Source: Cyclobacterium amurskyense (GTDB taxonomy: Bacteria; Bacteroidota; Bacteroidia; Cytophagales; Cyclobacteriaceae). Taken from it: 64,000 nt of DNA. The stretch is from NCBI RefSeq assembly GCF_001050135.1, contig NZ_CP012040.1, positions 2,108,001-2,172,000 of the forward strand, read 5' to 3'. Under the pieces are notes generated by a model, which had not been told where the DNA came from, ran no database searches, and saw only the letters and a program-made list of their open reading frames with translations. Numbering within the stretch: position 1 is the first letter of the stretch; the number at the start of each line of letters is the position of its first letter. Both the position numbers and the translations under genes were made by a program. Below, piece by piece: positions 44,991 to 55,200 of the stretch.

Positions 44991-45005
44991 AAAGATTTAG
45001 GTTAT

Positions 45006-46172
45006 TTAAAGTTCAAATTTAGTCCATTTTTCATTAGAATTACTACTTTTTACCACATGCTCTACAAAAGCCATTCCTCTTAAGCCATCTTCAGCACCTG
45101 GAAAGTCTTCCCATTCTTTTTTCGGTGTTTCACCATTCTTTCTGGCGTAAAGGCATCGGGCAAAGTTTCTATATAAATTGGCAAAAGCTTCTAGGTAACC
45201 TTCAGGGTGTCCTCCTGGTGTTCGGACGTTTTCTGTAGCCGCTGAAGACAAGTAAGGAATATTACCTCCTGCTCTATATATCTGATCAGGTGCTTCAGGG
45301 TGACGTACTATTAAAGTATTGGCATTGTCCTGTTCCCATTCCAAACCAGCTTTCTCACCGTAGACCCTGATTTTGATGTTGTTTTCTGCGCCTGGAGCAA
45401 TTTGGGTTGCCATCAAGACGCCTGATGCGCCATCTTCAAACTTCAACAATACGGCCCCATCATCATCAAGGGTTCTTCCCTCCACCACACAATTAAGATC
45501 CGCACATAATTTAGTCATTTTCAATCCACTTACGTATTCGGCAAGGTTGAATGCATGAGTTCCAATGTCTCCCATACAGTTGGCAATACCGCTTTTGCTA
45601 GGATCTGTTCTCCAGATCGCTTGCTTATAATCGGTGTTTTCCAGTTTGTTCCATAACCAACCTTGAGGGTATTCTACATAAACTTTTCTTACTTTACCTA
45701 TAACACCGGTAGAAATTAAATGTTTGGCTTCCTTCACCATTGGGTAGCCGGTATAGGTATGGGTTAAGCAGAACATCAGTCCTGTTTCTTCAATGATTTT
45801 GTTCAGTTCTTTGGCTTCTTCATAGCTAAAAGTCATAGGCTTGTCTAAAACAACATGAAACCCATTCTGCAATGCCTTTTTGGTAGGATCAAAATGTACG
45901 TGGTTAGGGGTGACTATTGCCACAAAATCGATTCTTTCAGATTCGGGTAATAACAGTTCCTTTTCAAACATTTCATCGTAAGAGGCATACACCCTCTCAG
46001 ATGGAAGAAAAAGTTCTTTACCTGTTTCCGCAGATTTTTCCGCACTGCTACTAAAAGCACCAGCGGCCAATTCAATGATGCCGTCCATTGCAGCGGATAT
46101 TCTGTGGACAGCCCCTATGAAGGAGCCCGGTCCACCTCCGATCATCCCCATTTTAAGTTTTCTGTTACTCAT
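45006..46172 (-). CDS. Gfo/Idh/MocA family NAD(P)-dependent oxidoreductase
   Basis: This is a 388-aa sugar or cyclitol dehydrogenase. The N-terminal Rossmann motif is GMIGGGPGSFIGAVHR, IVTPNHVHF is the usual second segment, and LDKPMTFSYEE stands in place of the EKP motif. The C-terminal beta-sheet domain contains WRTDPSKSGIANCMGDIGTHAFNLAEYVSG with the catalytic Asp/His pair. It is the first gene of the minus-strand operon. In the proposed pathway it would reduce a 3-keto-sugar or oxidise the released sugar in the cytoplasm. Confidence 0.92.
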   Translation of the reverse strand: MSNRKLKMGMIGGGPGSFIGAVHRISAAMDGIIELAAGAFSSSAEKSAETGKELFLPSERVYASYDEMFEKELLLPESERIDFVAIVTPNHVHFDPTKKALQNGFHVVLDKPMTFSYEEAKELNKIIEETGLMFCLTHTYTGYPMVKEAKHLISTGVIGKVRKVYVEYPQGWLWNKLENTDYKQAIWRTDPSKSGIANCMGDIGTHAFNLAEYVSGLKMTKLCADLNCVVEGRTLDDDGAVLLKFEDGASGVLMATQIAPGAENNIKIRVYGEKAGLEWEQDNANTLIVRHPEAPDQIYRAGGNIPYLSSAATENVRTPGGHPEGYLEAFANLYRNFARCLYARKNGETPKKEWEDFPGAEDGLRGMAFVEHVVKSSNSNEKWTKFEL

Positions 46173-46422
46173 TCTTTTGGTCTTTGGTTTTTTTGATTTC
46201 TATATTTCCCTTTTTTCTTTATATATTTCAATGGTTGATAATGAATCTACTATTTTTTGCAAATAGAAGAAAATATTTTTAAGAAATTGAGAAATAGTAA
46301 GCTTGCTTTCTGAAGTGATAAATTTACGTTAAATTGGCTTAAATTTTAAATTATTCTACAGATTGTTTACTAAGGGTTCTTGACTAAATTCGATCAAACT
46401 AAACGCTAACATACCAAAAACT
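46173..46422. promoter_or_regulatory. divergent control region of the 3-keto-sugar locus
   Basis: These 250 AT-rich bp separate the first genes of two opposed operons. Both promoters and any shared operator must lie here. I cannot point to a specific box, and no regulator gene adjoins it. Confidence 0.4.
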
Positions 46423-47694
46423 ATGACTTTAAATAATAGGTTTAAGCTTTCCCTAATGATGTTTCTTGAATTTTTTGTTTGGGGATCCTGGTACGTTACT
46501 TTAGGTACATTTTTAGGGAACAACCTTCAAGCAAATGGAAGTCAATTGGCCGCCGCATTTTCTACCCAGTCCATAGGTGCCATAGTGGCTCCTTTTGTAA
46601 TTGGCTTAATAGCAGATAGGTTTTTTAATGCAGAGAAAATTTTAGGGGTATTGCATTTGTTGGGTGCGGGCTTGATGTACATGATGTTTTCATCTTATAG
46701 CTTTATCGCATTTTACCCATATGTTCTGGCTTATATGATTATATATATGCCCACTCTTGCATTGGTTAACTCCGTTTCATTTAACCAGATGAAAGATCCG
46801 GCTAAGGAATTCAGTACGATTAGAGTTTGGGGAACCGTAGGGTGGATCGCTTCAGGGTTGATGATCAGTTACTTTTTTGTGTGGGATAGTTCTGCTTCAA
46901 TTGGTGAAGGAATGCTTAGAAATACCTTCTTGATGTCTTCAATTTCTTCGGTAGTTCTAGGGCTTTTTGCTTTTACACTTCCTAAAACACCTCCTGTTGT
47001 ATCTCAAAAGGGGGATAAGCAATCCATTGTTGAAATACTAGGTTTAGATGCACTTAAGCTATTGAAAGACAAGGATTTTGCGATTTTCTTTCTATCCTCT
47101 ATTTTGATATGTATTCCATTGGCCTTTTACTATCAAAACGCCAACCCATTTCTTTCAGAAGTTGGCCTGACCAATCCCACAGGGAAAATGACAATAGGAC
47201 AGGTATCTGAGGTATTGTTTCTTCTTATGATGCCCTTCTTTTTCAAGAAATTCGGATTGAAAATTACCTTGATTGTAGGGATGGTGGCCTGGGTTGTGAG
47301 GTACGTATTTTTTGCCTTTGGTGATGCGGGTGAGGGCACCTATCTATTACTTATAGGTATTGCATTACATGGTATTTGTTACGATTTCTTCTTTGTTGCT
47401 GGTCAAATATATACAGATTCTAAAGCTGGACCCAAATACAAAAGTTCTGCTCAGGGTCTTATTACCTTGGCCACTTATGGAGTAGGAATGCTTATAGGTT
47501 TTTGGATAGCTGGAATTGTTTCTGATTCTTATTTAGAAGCAGACGGAATGCATATTTGGAAAAATATTTGGCTAATACCTTCTGGTATTGCTTTGCTGGT
47601 GACCGTTATTTTTGTTTTGTTTTTCAAAGACAAAGATTTTATCAAAGCCAATGCTGAAAGGGACAGTTTGAAGAACAATAATATCACTGAATAG
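46423..47694 (+). CDS. MFS transporter of the nucleoside:H+ symporter (NupG-like) family
   Basis: This is a 423-aa inner-membrane carrier with about twelve hydrophobic segments. The opening LSLMMFLEFFVWGSWYVTLGTFL and the STIRVWGTVGWIASG segment are typical of the nucleoside-permease-like MFS branch in Bacteroidota. These carriers are often found beside sugar-catabolic oxidoreductases and may carry sugars or 3-keto-sugars rather than nucleosides. It leads the plus-strand operon and is divergent from the Gfo/Idh/MocA gene. Confidence 0.87.
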   Translation: MTLNNRFKLSLMMFLEFFVWGSWYVTLGTFLGNNLQANGSQLAAAFSTQSIGAIVAPFVIGLIADRFFNAEKILGVLHLLGAGLMYMMFSSYSFIAFYPYVLAYMIIYMPTLALVNSVSFNQMKDPAKEFSTIRVWGTVGWIASGLMISYFFVWDSSASIGEGMLRNTFLMSSISSVVLGLFAFTLPKTPPVVSQKGDKQSIVEILGLDALKLLKDKDFAIFFLSSILICIPLAFYYQNANPFLSEVGLTNPTGKMTIGQVSEVLFLLMMPFFFKKFGLKITLIVGMVAWVVRYVFFAFGDAGEGTYLLLIGIALHGICYDFFFVAGQIYTDSKAGPKYKSSAQGLITLATYGVGMLIGFWIAGIVSDSYLEADGMHIWKNIWLIPSGIALLVTVIFVLFFKDKDFIKANAERDSLKNNNITE

Positions 47695-47837
47695 TTGTGT
47701 GGGCGTATTGGCTATGAATCAGTCTATTTAGAGTATTTATAAATTGGAACAGTTGAAATCAGGAAAAAGGAAAAATTATAACATTTCTTTAATAAAATCA
47801 ATATTATTGCAATACCTAAAATAAACAATTAAAGCAT

Positions 47838-49517
47838 ATGGCTAATCAAAGTTATGACGCTATTGTCGTTGGATCAGGGATCAGCGGCGGTTGGGCGGCA
47901 AAAGAATTAACGGAGAAGGGGTTAAAAGTACTTCTTCTGGAAAGGGGTCCTAACGTAGAGCACGTAAAAGATTATAAAAACGCGACCAAAGCACCTTGGG
48001 AAATACCTCATAGAGGAAGGCGTACAATAGAGATGTTGGAAAATCACCCGAATCTTAGAAGAGATTATGTTTTGAATGAGCTTAACCTTGATTGGTGGGC
48101 GCATGAGGATGATTCTCCATATGTAGAAAAAAAGCCTTTCACCTGGTTTCGTGGTTACCAAGTAGGAGGTCGTTCCTTGCTTTGGGGAAGACAAAGTTAC
48201 CGTTGGTCTGATACTGATTTTGAAGCCAATGGCAAGCAAGGCATAGCAGTAGATTGGCCTATCAGGTACAAAGATCTTGCACCTTGGTACAGTTATGTGG
48301 AAAAATTTGCAGGTATTTCTGGAAACAGAGATGGTCTTGATATTCTTCCTGATGGAGAATTTATGCCTGCAATGCCTTTGAACTGTGTTGAAAAGAGTGT
48401 GGCTGACAGGGTCAAAGACCATTTTAAAGGTGCCAGAGTTATGACAAATGCTCGGATTGCCAATATTAGCCAGCCTCTTCCGGGCAGGCCTGGCTGTCAA
48501 TACCGAAATAAATGTTCTCTTGGTTGTCCTTATGGTGGTTACTTTAGTACCCAATCCTCTACATTGCCAGCAGCAGTGGCTACAGGAAACCTTACATTAA
48601 GGCCTTGGTCAATTGTTACCAAAGTGCTTTATGACAAAGACAGTAAAAAAGCTACTGGAGTAGAGATACTCGATGGTGAAACAAATGAAACCATTGAATT
48701 CAATTCTAAAATTGTATTCCTTTGTGCTTCAGCATTCAATTCAGCCGCAATTTTGATGCGTTCAGCTACGGAAGTGTGGCCTGAAGGATTAGGAAGTAGT
48801 TCTGGAGAGCTTGGACATAATGTAATGGATCACCATTTCAGACTTGGTGCCAGAGGAGTAGTAGAAGGCTTTGAAGATAAATATTACTTTGGAAGAAGGC
48901 CTGGAGGATTTTATGTTCCAAGGTACAGAAACCTAGGAAACGAAAGTAGAGATTATATTAGAGGCTTTGGCTTCCAGGGTGGTGCCAGCAGACAAGGTTG
49001 GAGCAGAACCGTTGCTGAATTGGACTTTGGTGCACCTTTAAAAGCAGAACTTACAGAGCCAGGCGACTGGACTATAGGTATGACTGCTTTCGGTGAAATC
49101 CTTCCTTACCACACCAATACCATAAAGCTCAGCAAAACAGTAACCGACAAGTGGGGAATCCCTGTCTTGGAAATGGATGCAGAAATCCACGAAAATGAGA
49201 AAAAAATGAGGGTGGACATGAAAAATGATGCAGCAGAAATGCTTGAAGCTGCAGGTGTAAAAAATGTCACCACTTATGATACTGGATATACCTTCGGACA
49301 AGGTATTCATGAAATGGGTACAGCAAGAATGGGAAGAGATCCTAAATCTTCTGTTTTGAATGGCCACAATCAAGTGTGGGATGCGAAAAATGTATTTGTG
49401 ACTGATGGAGCAGCAATGACTTCAGCTGCTGCACAAAACCCTTCGTTGACCTACATGGCCATGACTGCTAGGGCAGCAAGTTTCGCTGTTGAAGAATTGA
49501 AAAAAGGTAATCTGTAA
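47838..49517 (+). CDS. GMC family dehydrogenase, putative glucoside 3-dehydrogenase catalytic subunit
   Basis: This 559-aa flavoprotein lacks a signal peptide and starts with the FAD-binding VVGSGISGGWAAKELTEKGL. The GMC N-terminal segment GGRSLLWGRQSYRW is present. Cys220, Cys226 and Cys230 form C-x5-C-x3-C-P (GCQYRNKCSLGCPYGG), the spacing of the 3Fe-4S ligands in FAD-dependent glucose dehydrogenases. The C-terminal HEMGTARMG and AAQNPSLTYMAMTARAA close the GMC fold, with the usual His/Asn. It is 17 bp before its small subunit, on which it probably rides for Tat export. C3 oxidation of glucosides is the inferred reaction. Confidence 0.92.
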   Translation: MANQSYDAIVVGSGISGGWAAKELTEKGLKVLLLERGPNVEHVKDYKNATKAPWEIPHRGRRTIEMLENHPNLRRDYVLNELNLDWWAHEDDSPYVEKKPFTWFRGYQVGGRSLLWGRQSYRWSDTDFEANGKQGIAVDWPIRYKDLAPWYSYVEKFAGISGNRDGLDILPDGEFMPAMPLNCVEKSVADRVKDHFKGARVMTNARIANISQPLPGRPGCQYRNKCSLGCPYGGYFSTQSSTLPAAVATGNLTLRPWSIVTKVLYDKDSKKATGVEILDGETNETIEFNSKIVFLCASAFNSAAILMRSATEVWPEGLGSSSGELGHNVMDHHFRLGARGVVEGFEDKYYFGRRPGGFYVPRYRNLGNESRDYIRGFGFQGGASRQGWSRTVAELDFGAPLKAELTEPGDWTIGMTAFGEILPYHTNTIKLSKTVTDKWGIPVLEMDAEIHENEKKMRVDMKNDAAEMLEAAGVKNVTTYDTGYTFGQGIHEMGTARMGRDPKSSVLNGHNQVWDAKNVFVTDGAAMTSAAAQNPSLTYMAMTARAASFAVEELKKGNL

Positions 49518-49534
49518 ACCCAAACTGAAGAGAT

Positions 49535-50104
49535 ATGAATTTTATGAATAGAAGAGAAGCACTTAAAAGTGTGGTCCTCATGATGGGAGGGACCATGGTA
49601 GGTGCTAACGTTATTTTAACTGGATGTGCTCCTGATTCACAGATTGAAGGACTTGATTTTTCTGAAGATGAATTGGCCTATATGGATGAAATCGGAGAAG
49701 CAATTATCCCTACTACCGATACTCCCGGAGCAAAAGCTGCGGGTATAGGTTCGTTTATGGCCATGATGGTGAAATCTACTTATACTGAAGAACAACAAAA
49801 ATCCTTTATTAACGGTCTTAATAAGTTGAAGAGCGATTTCAAGGCGGCTAACAAAAAGGATTTTATGGATGCTACGGTAGAAGAAAGGACAAATTTCTTA
49901 AACCAAGTTAATAAAAAGGCCATGGTTCCTGCTACTGAAGACAATAAAGAGGACAAGTATATTTTAATGATAAAAGATCTGACTTTATTGGGCTATTTTA
50001 CTTCGGAAATCGGCGCTACTCAAGCGCTTAGGTTTGTGGAAACCCCAGGTAGGTATGAACCTTGTATTGAATATAAAAAAGGGGATAGGGCTTGGGCTAT
50101 CTAA
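49535..50104 (+). CDS. gluconate 2-dehydrogenase subunit 3-like protein (Tat-exported small subunit)
   Basis: This is the 189-aa small subunit of a GMC dehydrogenase. It has a twin-arginine start (NRREALKSVVLMMGG, Arg6-Arg7) and a lipobox ILTGC with Cys31, so it should be a Tat-exported lipoprotein. Residues ~40-180 are the helical gluconate_2-dh3 domain (EDELAYMDEIGEAIIPTTDTPGAKAAGIG). Such subunits carry their signal-less catalytic partner across the membrane. ATG 49544 is an alternative start. A terminator follows 22 bp after the stop. Confidence 0.93.
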   Translation: MNFMNRREALKSVVLMMGGTMVGANVILTGCAPDSQIEGLDFSEDELAYMDEIGEAIIPTTDTPGAKAAGIGSFMAMMVKSTYTEEQQKSFINGLNKLKSDFKAANKKDFMDATVEERTNFLNQVNKKAMVPATEDNKEDKYILMIKDLTLLGYFTSEIGATQALRFVETPGRYEPCIEYKKGDRAWAI

Positions 50105-50125
50105 CCCTTCTTAACTAAAAAATAC

Positions 50126-50157
50126 AAATCCCGCCTGTAATTGGCGGGATTTTTTTA
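50126..50157 (+). terminator. rho-independent terminator after the GMC operon
   Basis: The stem aaatcccgcc/ggcgggattt with a 7-nt loop is followed by a T run, a strong signal ending the plus-strand operon. Confidence 0.92.
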
Positions 50158-50220
50158 TGTGTATTTTTTGGAATGCTACGTGAAATTATGTATTATACAT
50201 GGATAAACCATCTGTAAAAC

Positions 50221-50934
50221 ATGATATATCTAATATGCAATATTATAATTTCCTTAAACCTTTTGCTGATCTGCAATTCTGATGGGAGATTCAACAATAA
50301 TGAGCTTGCAACCGAAACTCAAACTCATTTTAATTCGAACCAAAATTTGGAAAAATTTGCTACAAATAAAGTTATTCCCAATGAGATCAGGGAATTAACA
50401 CTGGAAGCCCTGTCTTATTTTCCAGATTTGATTAACACAAAAATTGACTTTCAGTTCAAAAATAATATTCACGGATCTGTAATGCAGGCACAACCAAAGG
50501 TGGGTTCCTTATTTGTGCATTCAAAAGAAAACCGTGCTTACAAAATAAAAATCTCGAGGAACCTATTTCTTGAAGACAACCCTATCCCTATTGAGCAGTT
50601 GCCTGATGATGTGTTGTTGGGCTGGATAGGCCATGAGCTTGGTCATATTCAAGATTACATAGAAAGAGGCTCTATGAACTTATTGGGCTTTGGTATCAAA
50701 TACTATTTGTCTAATAGTTTTGTGACAAAGGCAGAAATTGCAGCGGATAGCTATGCCGTCGCTCATGGACTTGGTGAGAAAATAATAGCTACCAAAAACT
50801 TTGTGCTTAACCATGACCAAATCCCTCTGGCCTACAAGCAAAAGATAGAAGCACTTTATTTATCTCCAGGTGAAATACTTAGTATGGTAGACCCTGAACT
50901 TGGTGAGGAGAATAATACCTTGGAAGAAGAATAA
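50221..50934 (+). CDS. secreted zinc metallopeptidase-like protein (HExxH zincin)
   Basis: This is a 237-aa protein with a hydrophobic N-terminal segment (residues 2-18). The zinc motif HELGH at 138-142 lies in WIGHELGHIQDY, and AEIAADSYAV (Glu172...Asp176) follows as the likely third ligand, the arrangement of gluzincins related to M48. The flanking segments are not family-typical, and the rest of the chain is short for an M48 enzyme. The C-terminus is Glu-rich. The substrate is unknown, and it stands alone between a terminator and a convergent gene. Confidence 0.72.
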   Translation: MIYLICNIIISLNLLLICNSDGRFNNNELATETQTHFNSNQNLEKFATNKVIPNEIRELTLEALSYFPDLINTKIDFQFKNNIHGSVMQAQPKVGSLFVHSKENRAYKIKISRNLFLEDNPIPIEQLPDDVLLGWIGHELGHIQDYIERGSMNLLGFGIKYYLSNSFVTKAEIAADSYAVAHGLGEKIIATKNFVLNHDQIPLAYKQKIEALYLSPGEILSMVDPELGEENNTLEEE

Positions 50935-51111
50935 GTTCTAAGTAAAATTGTGATTAATCGGTGAAAGGTTAATAAAGAATGCGTTGTGTTACATCATTTT
51001 TTTCACCTCTCTTTTGCCTACTGCCATGTAGCTTTTTACAAACTCACTGCCGTGAATGTGTTCAGCAGAGGCAGGGGTAGAGAGGCTTTGCTTGATTAAT
51101 GTTTATAGTGA

Positions 51112-51837
51112 TTAGATTTTAGAAATATCTGCTTTTCGGATATAGGCTTCTTTATTGCCCCACTGAACCTGGTACCACATGTCCTTGCTAGAAGTGATTG
51201 TTACCCGGTGCCCTGCTTCGACTCTCCTTACGAGGTTTCCAGCTGCCGAAGGGCTATCCATAATTAATACTGGTCCCCCAGTTATGATTCCCGTGTCAGG
51301 CTTGTTTATGAAGTTATTACTTACGAATGCAATGACTAGAAATAAAAGGGAGGGATAATAGAACACCGTACGTTTTTTAGGAATTACAAAGACCAGGATT
51401 AAGAACACAAGCATTAGTAAAGCTGCTGTGCCAGAAATTATGGTTTTGTACTCCAACAATAACCTCAAAAATCTATCTTGGTCAGAAACCTGATAGCCTT
51501 CGAGCGAGGATTGGCCGGTCAAAGATTTTATTTTATCAATGACTTCGGGGTTGGGATTGTAATCATAATACTTCGACAAATACAGCGATGCTTTTCCATA
51601 GTCACCCAAGCCTTCAGAAATGAAGCCCATCTTTAAAAGCATGGCAGGAGAATAGGCATCCTCTTCATAAAGTAGAGTTTCGTAGCCTTCTAAAGCCTCT
51701 TTGTATTTTTTTTCTCCAAACAAACTATCAGCAGTGATCAGGTTAGTTTTTCCCGTGGTCTGACTGTCAGCCTGATGTGAATAAAGTAATGAGAAAGCTG
51801 ATAAAAAAACAAGAAAGATCCGTCTAAGATTTGGCAT
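51112..51837 (-). CDS. TPR and SH3-like membrane protein (BatE-like)
   Basis: This is a ~241-aa protein. A signal peptide (to about residue 25) is followed by a TPR-like helical region (LFGEKKYKEALEGYETLL...ASLYLSKYYDYNP). Two transmembrane helices lie near residues 135-155 and 165-180. The C-terminal SH3b-like domain reads GNLVRRVEAGHRVTITSSKDMWYQVQWGNKEAYIRKADI. This layout resembles BatE of the aerotolerance operon, but no Bat partners are nearby. ATG 51837 is chosen over TTG 51843. Confidence 0.75.
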   Translation of the reverse strand: MPNLRRIFLVFLSAFSLLYSHQADSQTTGKTNLITADSLFGEKKYKEALEGYETLLYEEDAYSPAMLLKMGFISEGLGDYGKASLYLSKYYDYNPNPEVIDKIKSLTGQSSLEGYQVSDQDRFLRLLLEYKTIISGTAALLMLVFLILVFVIPKKRTVFYYPSLLFLVIAFVSNNFINKPDTGIITGGPVLIMDSPSAAGNLVRRVEAGHRVTITSSKDMWYQVQWGNKEAYIRKADISKI

Positions 51838-51950
51838 TTTCAATATAGTCCTTTAAATTTGCAGTCCAATTACGGGAAACTAAGGCGAAAAACCAAGTAT
51901 TCTTTTGATATTAAACCTTGCAAAAGGGAGGTCATAAAATTGGGAATTTT

Positions 51951-52023
51951 GATTCTGTAGCTCAGCTGGTAGAGCATAACACTTTTAATGTTAGGGTCCT
52001 GGGTTCGAACCCCAGCGGGATCA
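51951..52023 (+). tRNA. tRNA-Lys(TTT)
   Basis: This is a 73-nt cloverleaf. The acceptor arm is gattctg/cgggatc with two G-U pairs, the D arm gctc/gagc, and the anticodon stem taaca/tgtta with loop ctTTTaa (anticodon 51984-51986). The T arm is ctggg/cccag with ttcgaac. The 3' CCA is not encoded. Confidence 0.97.
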
Positions 52024-52032
52024 CATCAAAGT

Positions 52033-52068
52033 AAAAAAACCTGTTCATTTGAACAGGTTTTTTTGTTT
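52033..52068 (+). terminator. rho-independent terminator after tRNA-Lys
   Basis: The stem aaaaaacctgttc/gaacaggtttttt with a 4-nt loop and T-rich tail starts 10 bp after the tRNA. Confidence 0.9.
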
Positions 52069-52280
52069 TACAGTCCCCTGTTCAAGAATTTTAAGGTAAG
52101 TCAGGCAGTGTTCTAGTTTTTTGTTGCTTTAAGAAAAGGATGACCATCTCATATATATTCTATTTAATAAATTTGGCCTAGTTTTTAATTGACTCATTCT
52201 ATGATATCTTTAAAAAATATGGGAATTGGGTGAAATTTCGGTTAAATTTATTTTGACAATAAATTAACCTAGGTAAGACA

Positions 52281-55200
52281 ATGTTTCGCAGATTGATTTT
52301 TATATTTCTGGTGATCACGGGATTGTCCTGTAAGCCCAATTTACCTGATCCAATAGCTCAGGCAATGGAAGAACTTCCAGAGCAGGTGGATTTTAATATC
52401 CATGTTAAACCTATCCTTTCAGACAATTGCTTCTCTTGCCACGGCCCTGATGAAGCTTCCAGAGAAGCGGGAATGAGGCTGGACCTTCCTGATGCTGCCT
52501 ATGCAGCGACCGAGGAAAGTGGGAAAATACCTTTAACCCCAGGAAAATTAAACCAAAGTGAAGTCTTTCACCGGATCATTTCTGAAGATCCAGATTACCT
52601 GATGCCTACGCCTGAGTCTCACCTCACCTTAACCAATAGACAAAAGGCAATACTTATTAAATGGATTCAATCCGGAGCAAAGTACCAACCTCATTGGGCT
52701 TTTATTACTCCTAAATTACCTGCACTTCCTGCTCCTAAAATTAAAGATTGGTCCAATCAACCCATTGACCTGTTTATTGGTCAAAAACTCGTGGAACATG
52801 GACTTGAACCTTCTCCATCTGCCTCCAAAGAATTGCTCCTTAGAAGATTGAGCCTGGATGTAACCGGTTTGCCTCCAAGTTTAGAAGAATTGGATGCCTT
52901 TATAGCGGATGATTCAGAAAATGCCTATGAGAAGCAAGTTGATCGTTTGCTAAGCTCACCACATTATGGTGAACAAATGGCGATGTTTTGGATGGACTTG
53001 TCAAGGTTTGCAGATACCCACGGATACACCGTCGATAGGTTTAGAGACATGTCTCCATGGAGGGATTGGGTGATAGAGGCTTACAACCAAAACATGCCCT
53101 ATGACCAATTCATTATAGAACAGCTGGCAGGAGATCAACTTCCCAATCCTACTAAAAAGCAAAAGCTTGCGACGGCTTTCAACCGAATACATCCCCAAAA
53201 TATGGAGGGAGGAATCGTTCAGGAAGAATTTAGGGTAGAATATGTTGCAGACAGGACCAATACACTTGGCAAGGCCTTTATGGCCCTAAGTCTGGAATGT
53301 GCAAGATGCCATGACCATAAATTTGATCCGGTAAGTCAAAAAGAATATTTTCAGTTAAGTAGCTTTTTCAATCAGGTAGATGAAGCAGGGCAAATTTCCT
53401 GGGACAATGCCATGCCTGTTCCTACCATGCTTTGGACGGATGAAGAAAAAGACAAACTGTTGAAGATGTTAAAGAATGACATTGCCAAGGCAGAAGTTGC
53501 CATGGTAAACATCAAAAAAGAAGAACAGGCCAATCTTGAAAGCTGGATAAACAATCAGTCTTATAAAAACACCCGCTTTTACATTCCATCCAAATCACTA
53601 ATTGCCCATTTTGACTTCGATAAGCTCCCTATTCAGGACAGAATAAAGCCAACTGTTCAAGGCATTATGGAAGGTATTGGAGAAAAAAGTAGGCAACCCG
53701 ATTTGGTAGAAGGGTATAAAGGAAAAGCAGCCACGCTCAATGGGGATAGTTGGTTGAAAATGGGAGGCGTTGGTAGTTTTTCGAAAGACCAGGCTTTTAG
53801 TGTAGGGATTTGGGTAAATATTCCTGCAAATCTTGAAAATGGGGTCATCTTTCATACTGGCAACGGTGCTGTATTGTTCAATAGAAGAGGTTACCATTTG
53901 TATTTAAAGGAGAACAGGCTGGAAATGATACTCGCACACACGGCTCCTTATAACGTCATTAGTAACCATACCCTGGAAGATATACCAAGAGACGAATGGG
54001 TTCATTTGTTGATGACCTATGATGGCTCTTCCAAAGCAAAAGGAATAAAAACCTATGCCAATGGGAAGTTAATGGCCAGCGAAATGTCCAGAGATAATTT
54101 GTATAAAGACATTCTATTTGATGGTAATGACCAACCAGGCATTCAGTTGGGCGCTGTTTGGAGAGGAAGAGGATTGAAAGGAGCCGCTGTTGATGAACTT
54201 ACGATATTCAATAAAGAATTGTCGCCTTTGGAAATATTGGAATGGATTCAACCAGATCTATTGGCACAAACGTTGAAAAAGAGTGCTAAAGATTTAAATG
54301 CTGAAGAAAGACTTTCCTTAGAAACTTTCTACTGGAACAACATCTCCCCCAATTATCAAAGCCAATTAAAAAAACTAGAAGCCGCTCGATCTGAACATTC
54401 TGCTGCTGTAGAGCCGATACAAGAGGTGATGGTCATGGATGACATGAATCCAAAAAGGAATACCTATATATTGGAGCGAGGAGAGTATGCTGCACACGGG
54501 GAAGAGGTAGATGCCAACACGCCGACCTCTATTCTTCCCATGCCCGAAGATTATCCAAAAAACCGACTTGGTCTTGCGCGCTGGTTGGTAAATGACAAAC
54601 ATCCGCTTACGGCGAGGGTGGCAGTTAACCGTCTTTGGCAGCAGTTTTTTGGTAGAGGATTGGTAGCCACTTCTTCGGATTTTGGTAATCAGGGAGAAAT
54701 GCCAAGCCATCCGGAATTGCTGGATTGGCTGGCCGTTACTTTCAGAGAATCGGGTTGGGATGTGAAAAAAATGCAGAAAATGATCCTTATGTCTGCCACT
54801 TACAGACAATCCTCACTGGCAAGTAAAGAACTTCAGGAAAAAGATTATGACAATATTTGGTTGGCAAGAGGTCCATCAGGTAGGATGCCTGGGGAGATGA
54901 TTCGTGACAACGCCCTTTATGCGAGCAATATGCTTGGCAAAGCTTTGGGGGGACCAAGTGTCAAACCTTATCAGCCGGATGGCTTGTGGTCTGTAAATGG
55001 TGGGCAATACGTAGAGGATACTGGGGAGAACCTATTCAGAAGAAGTTTATACACCTTATGGAAAAGATCTGTTCCCAATCCTACTCTACATATTTTCGAT
55101 GCCCCGGAAAGATCCGAAGCCACGATTAAAAGGCAAGAAACAAATACCCCACTTCAAGCATTGGTGTTGATGAATGATCCTATTTATGTGGAAATAGCCA

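Noticed and set aside
47922..48554. 210-codon minus-strand frame within the GMC gene
   Set aside because: It is antisense to a strongly conserved coding frame, with no recognisable domain.
42754..50104. Gluconate 2-dehydrogenase operon in the strict sense
   Set aside because: Subunit families match, but the neighbouring DUF1080, isomerase and Gfo/Idh/MocA genes point to C3 oxidation of glycosides rather than gluconate oxidation. It remains the main alternative.
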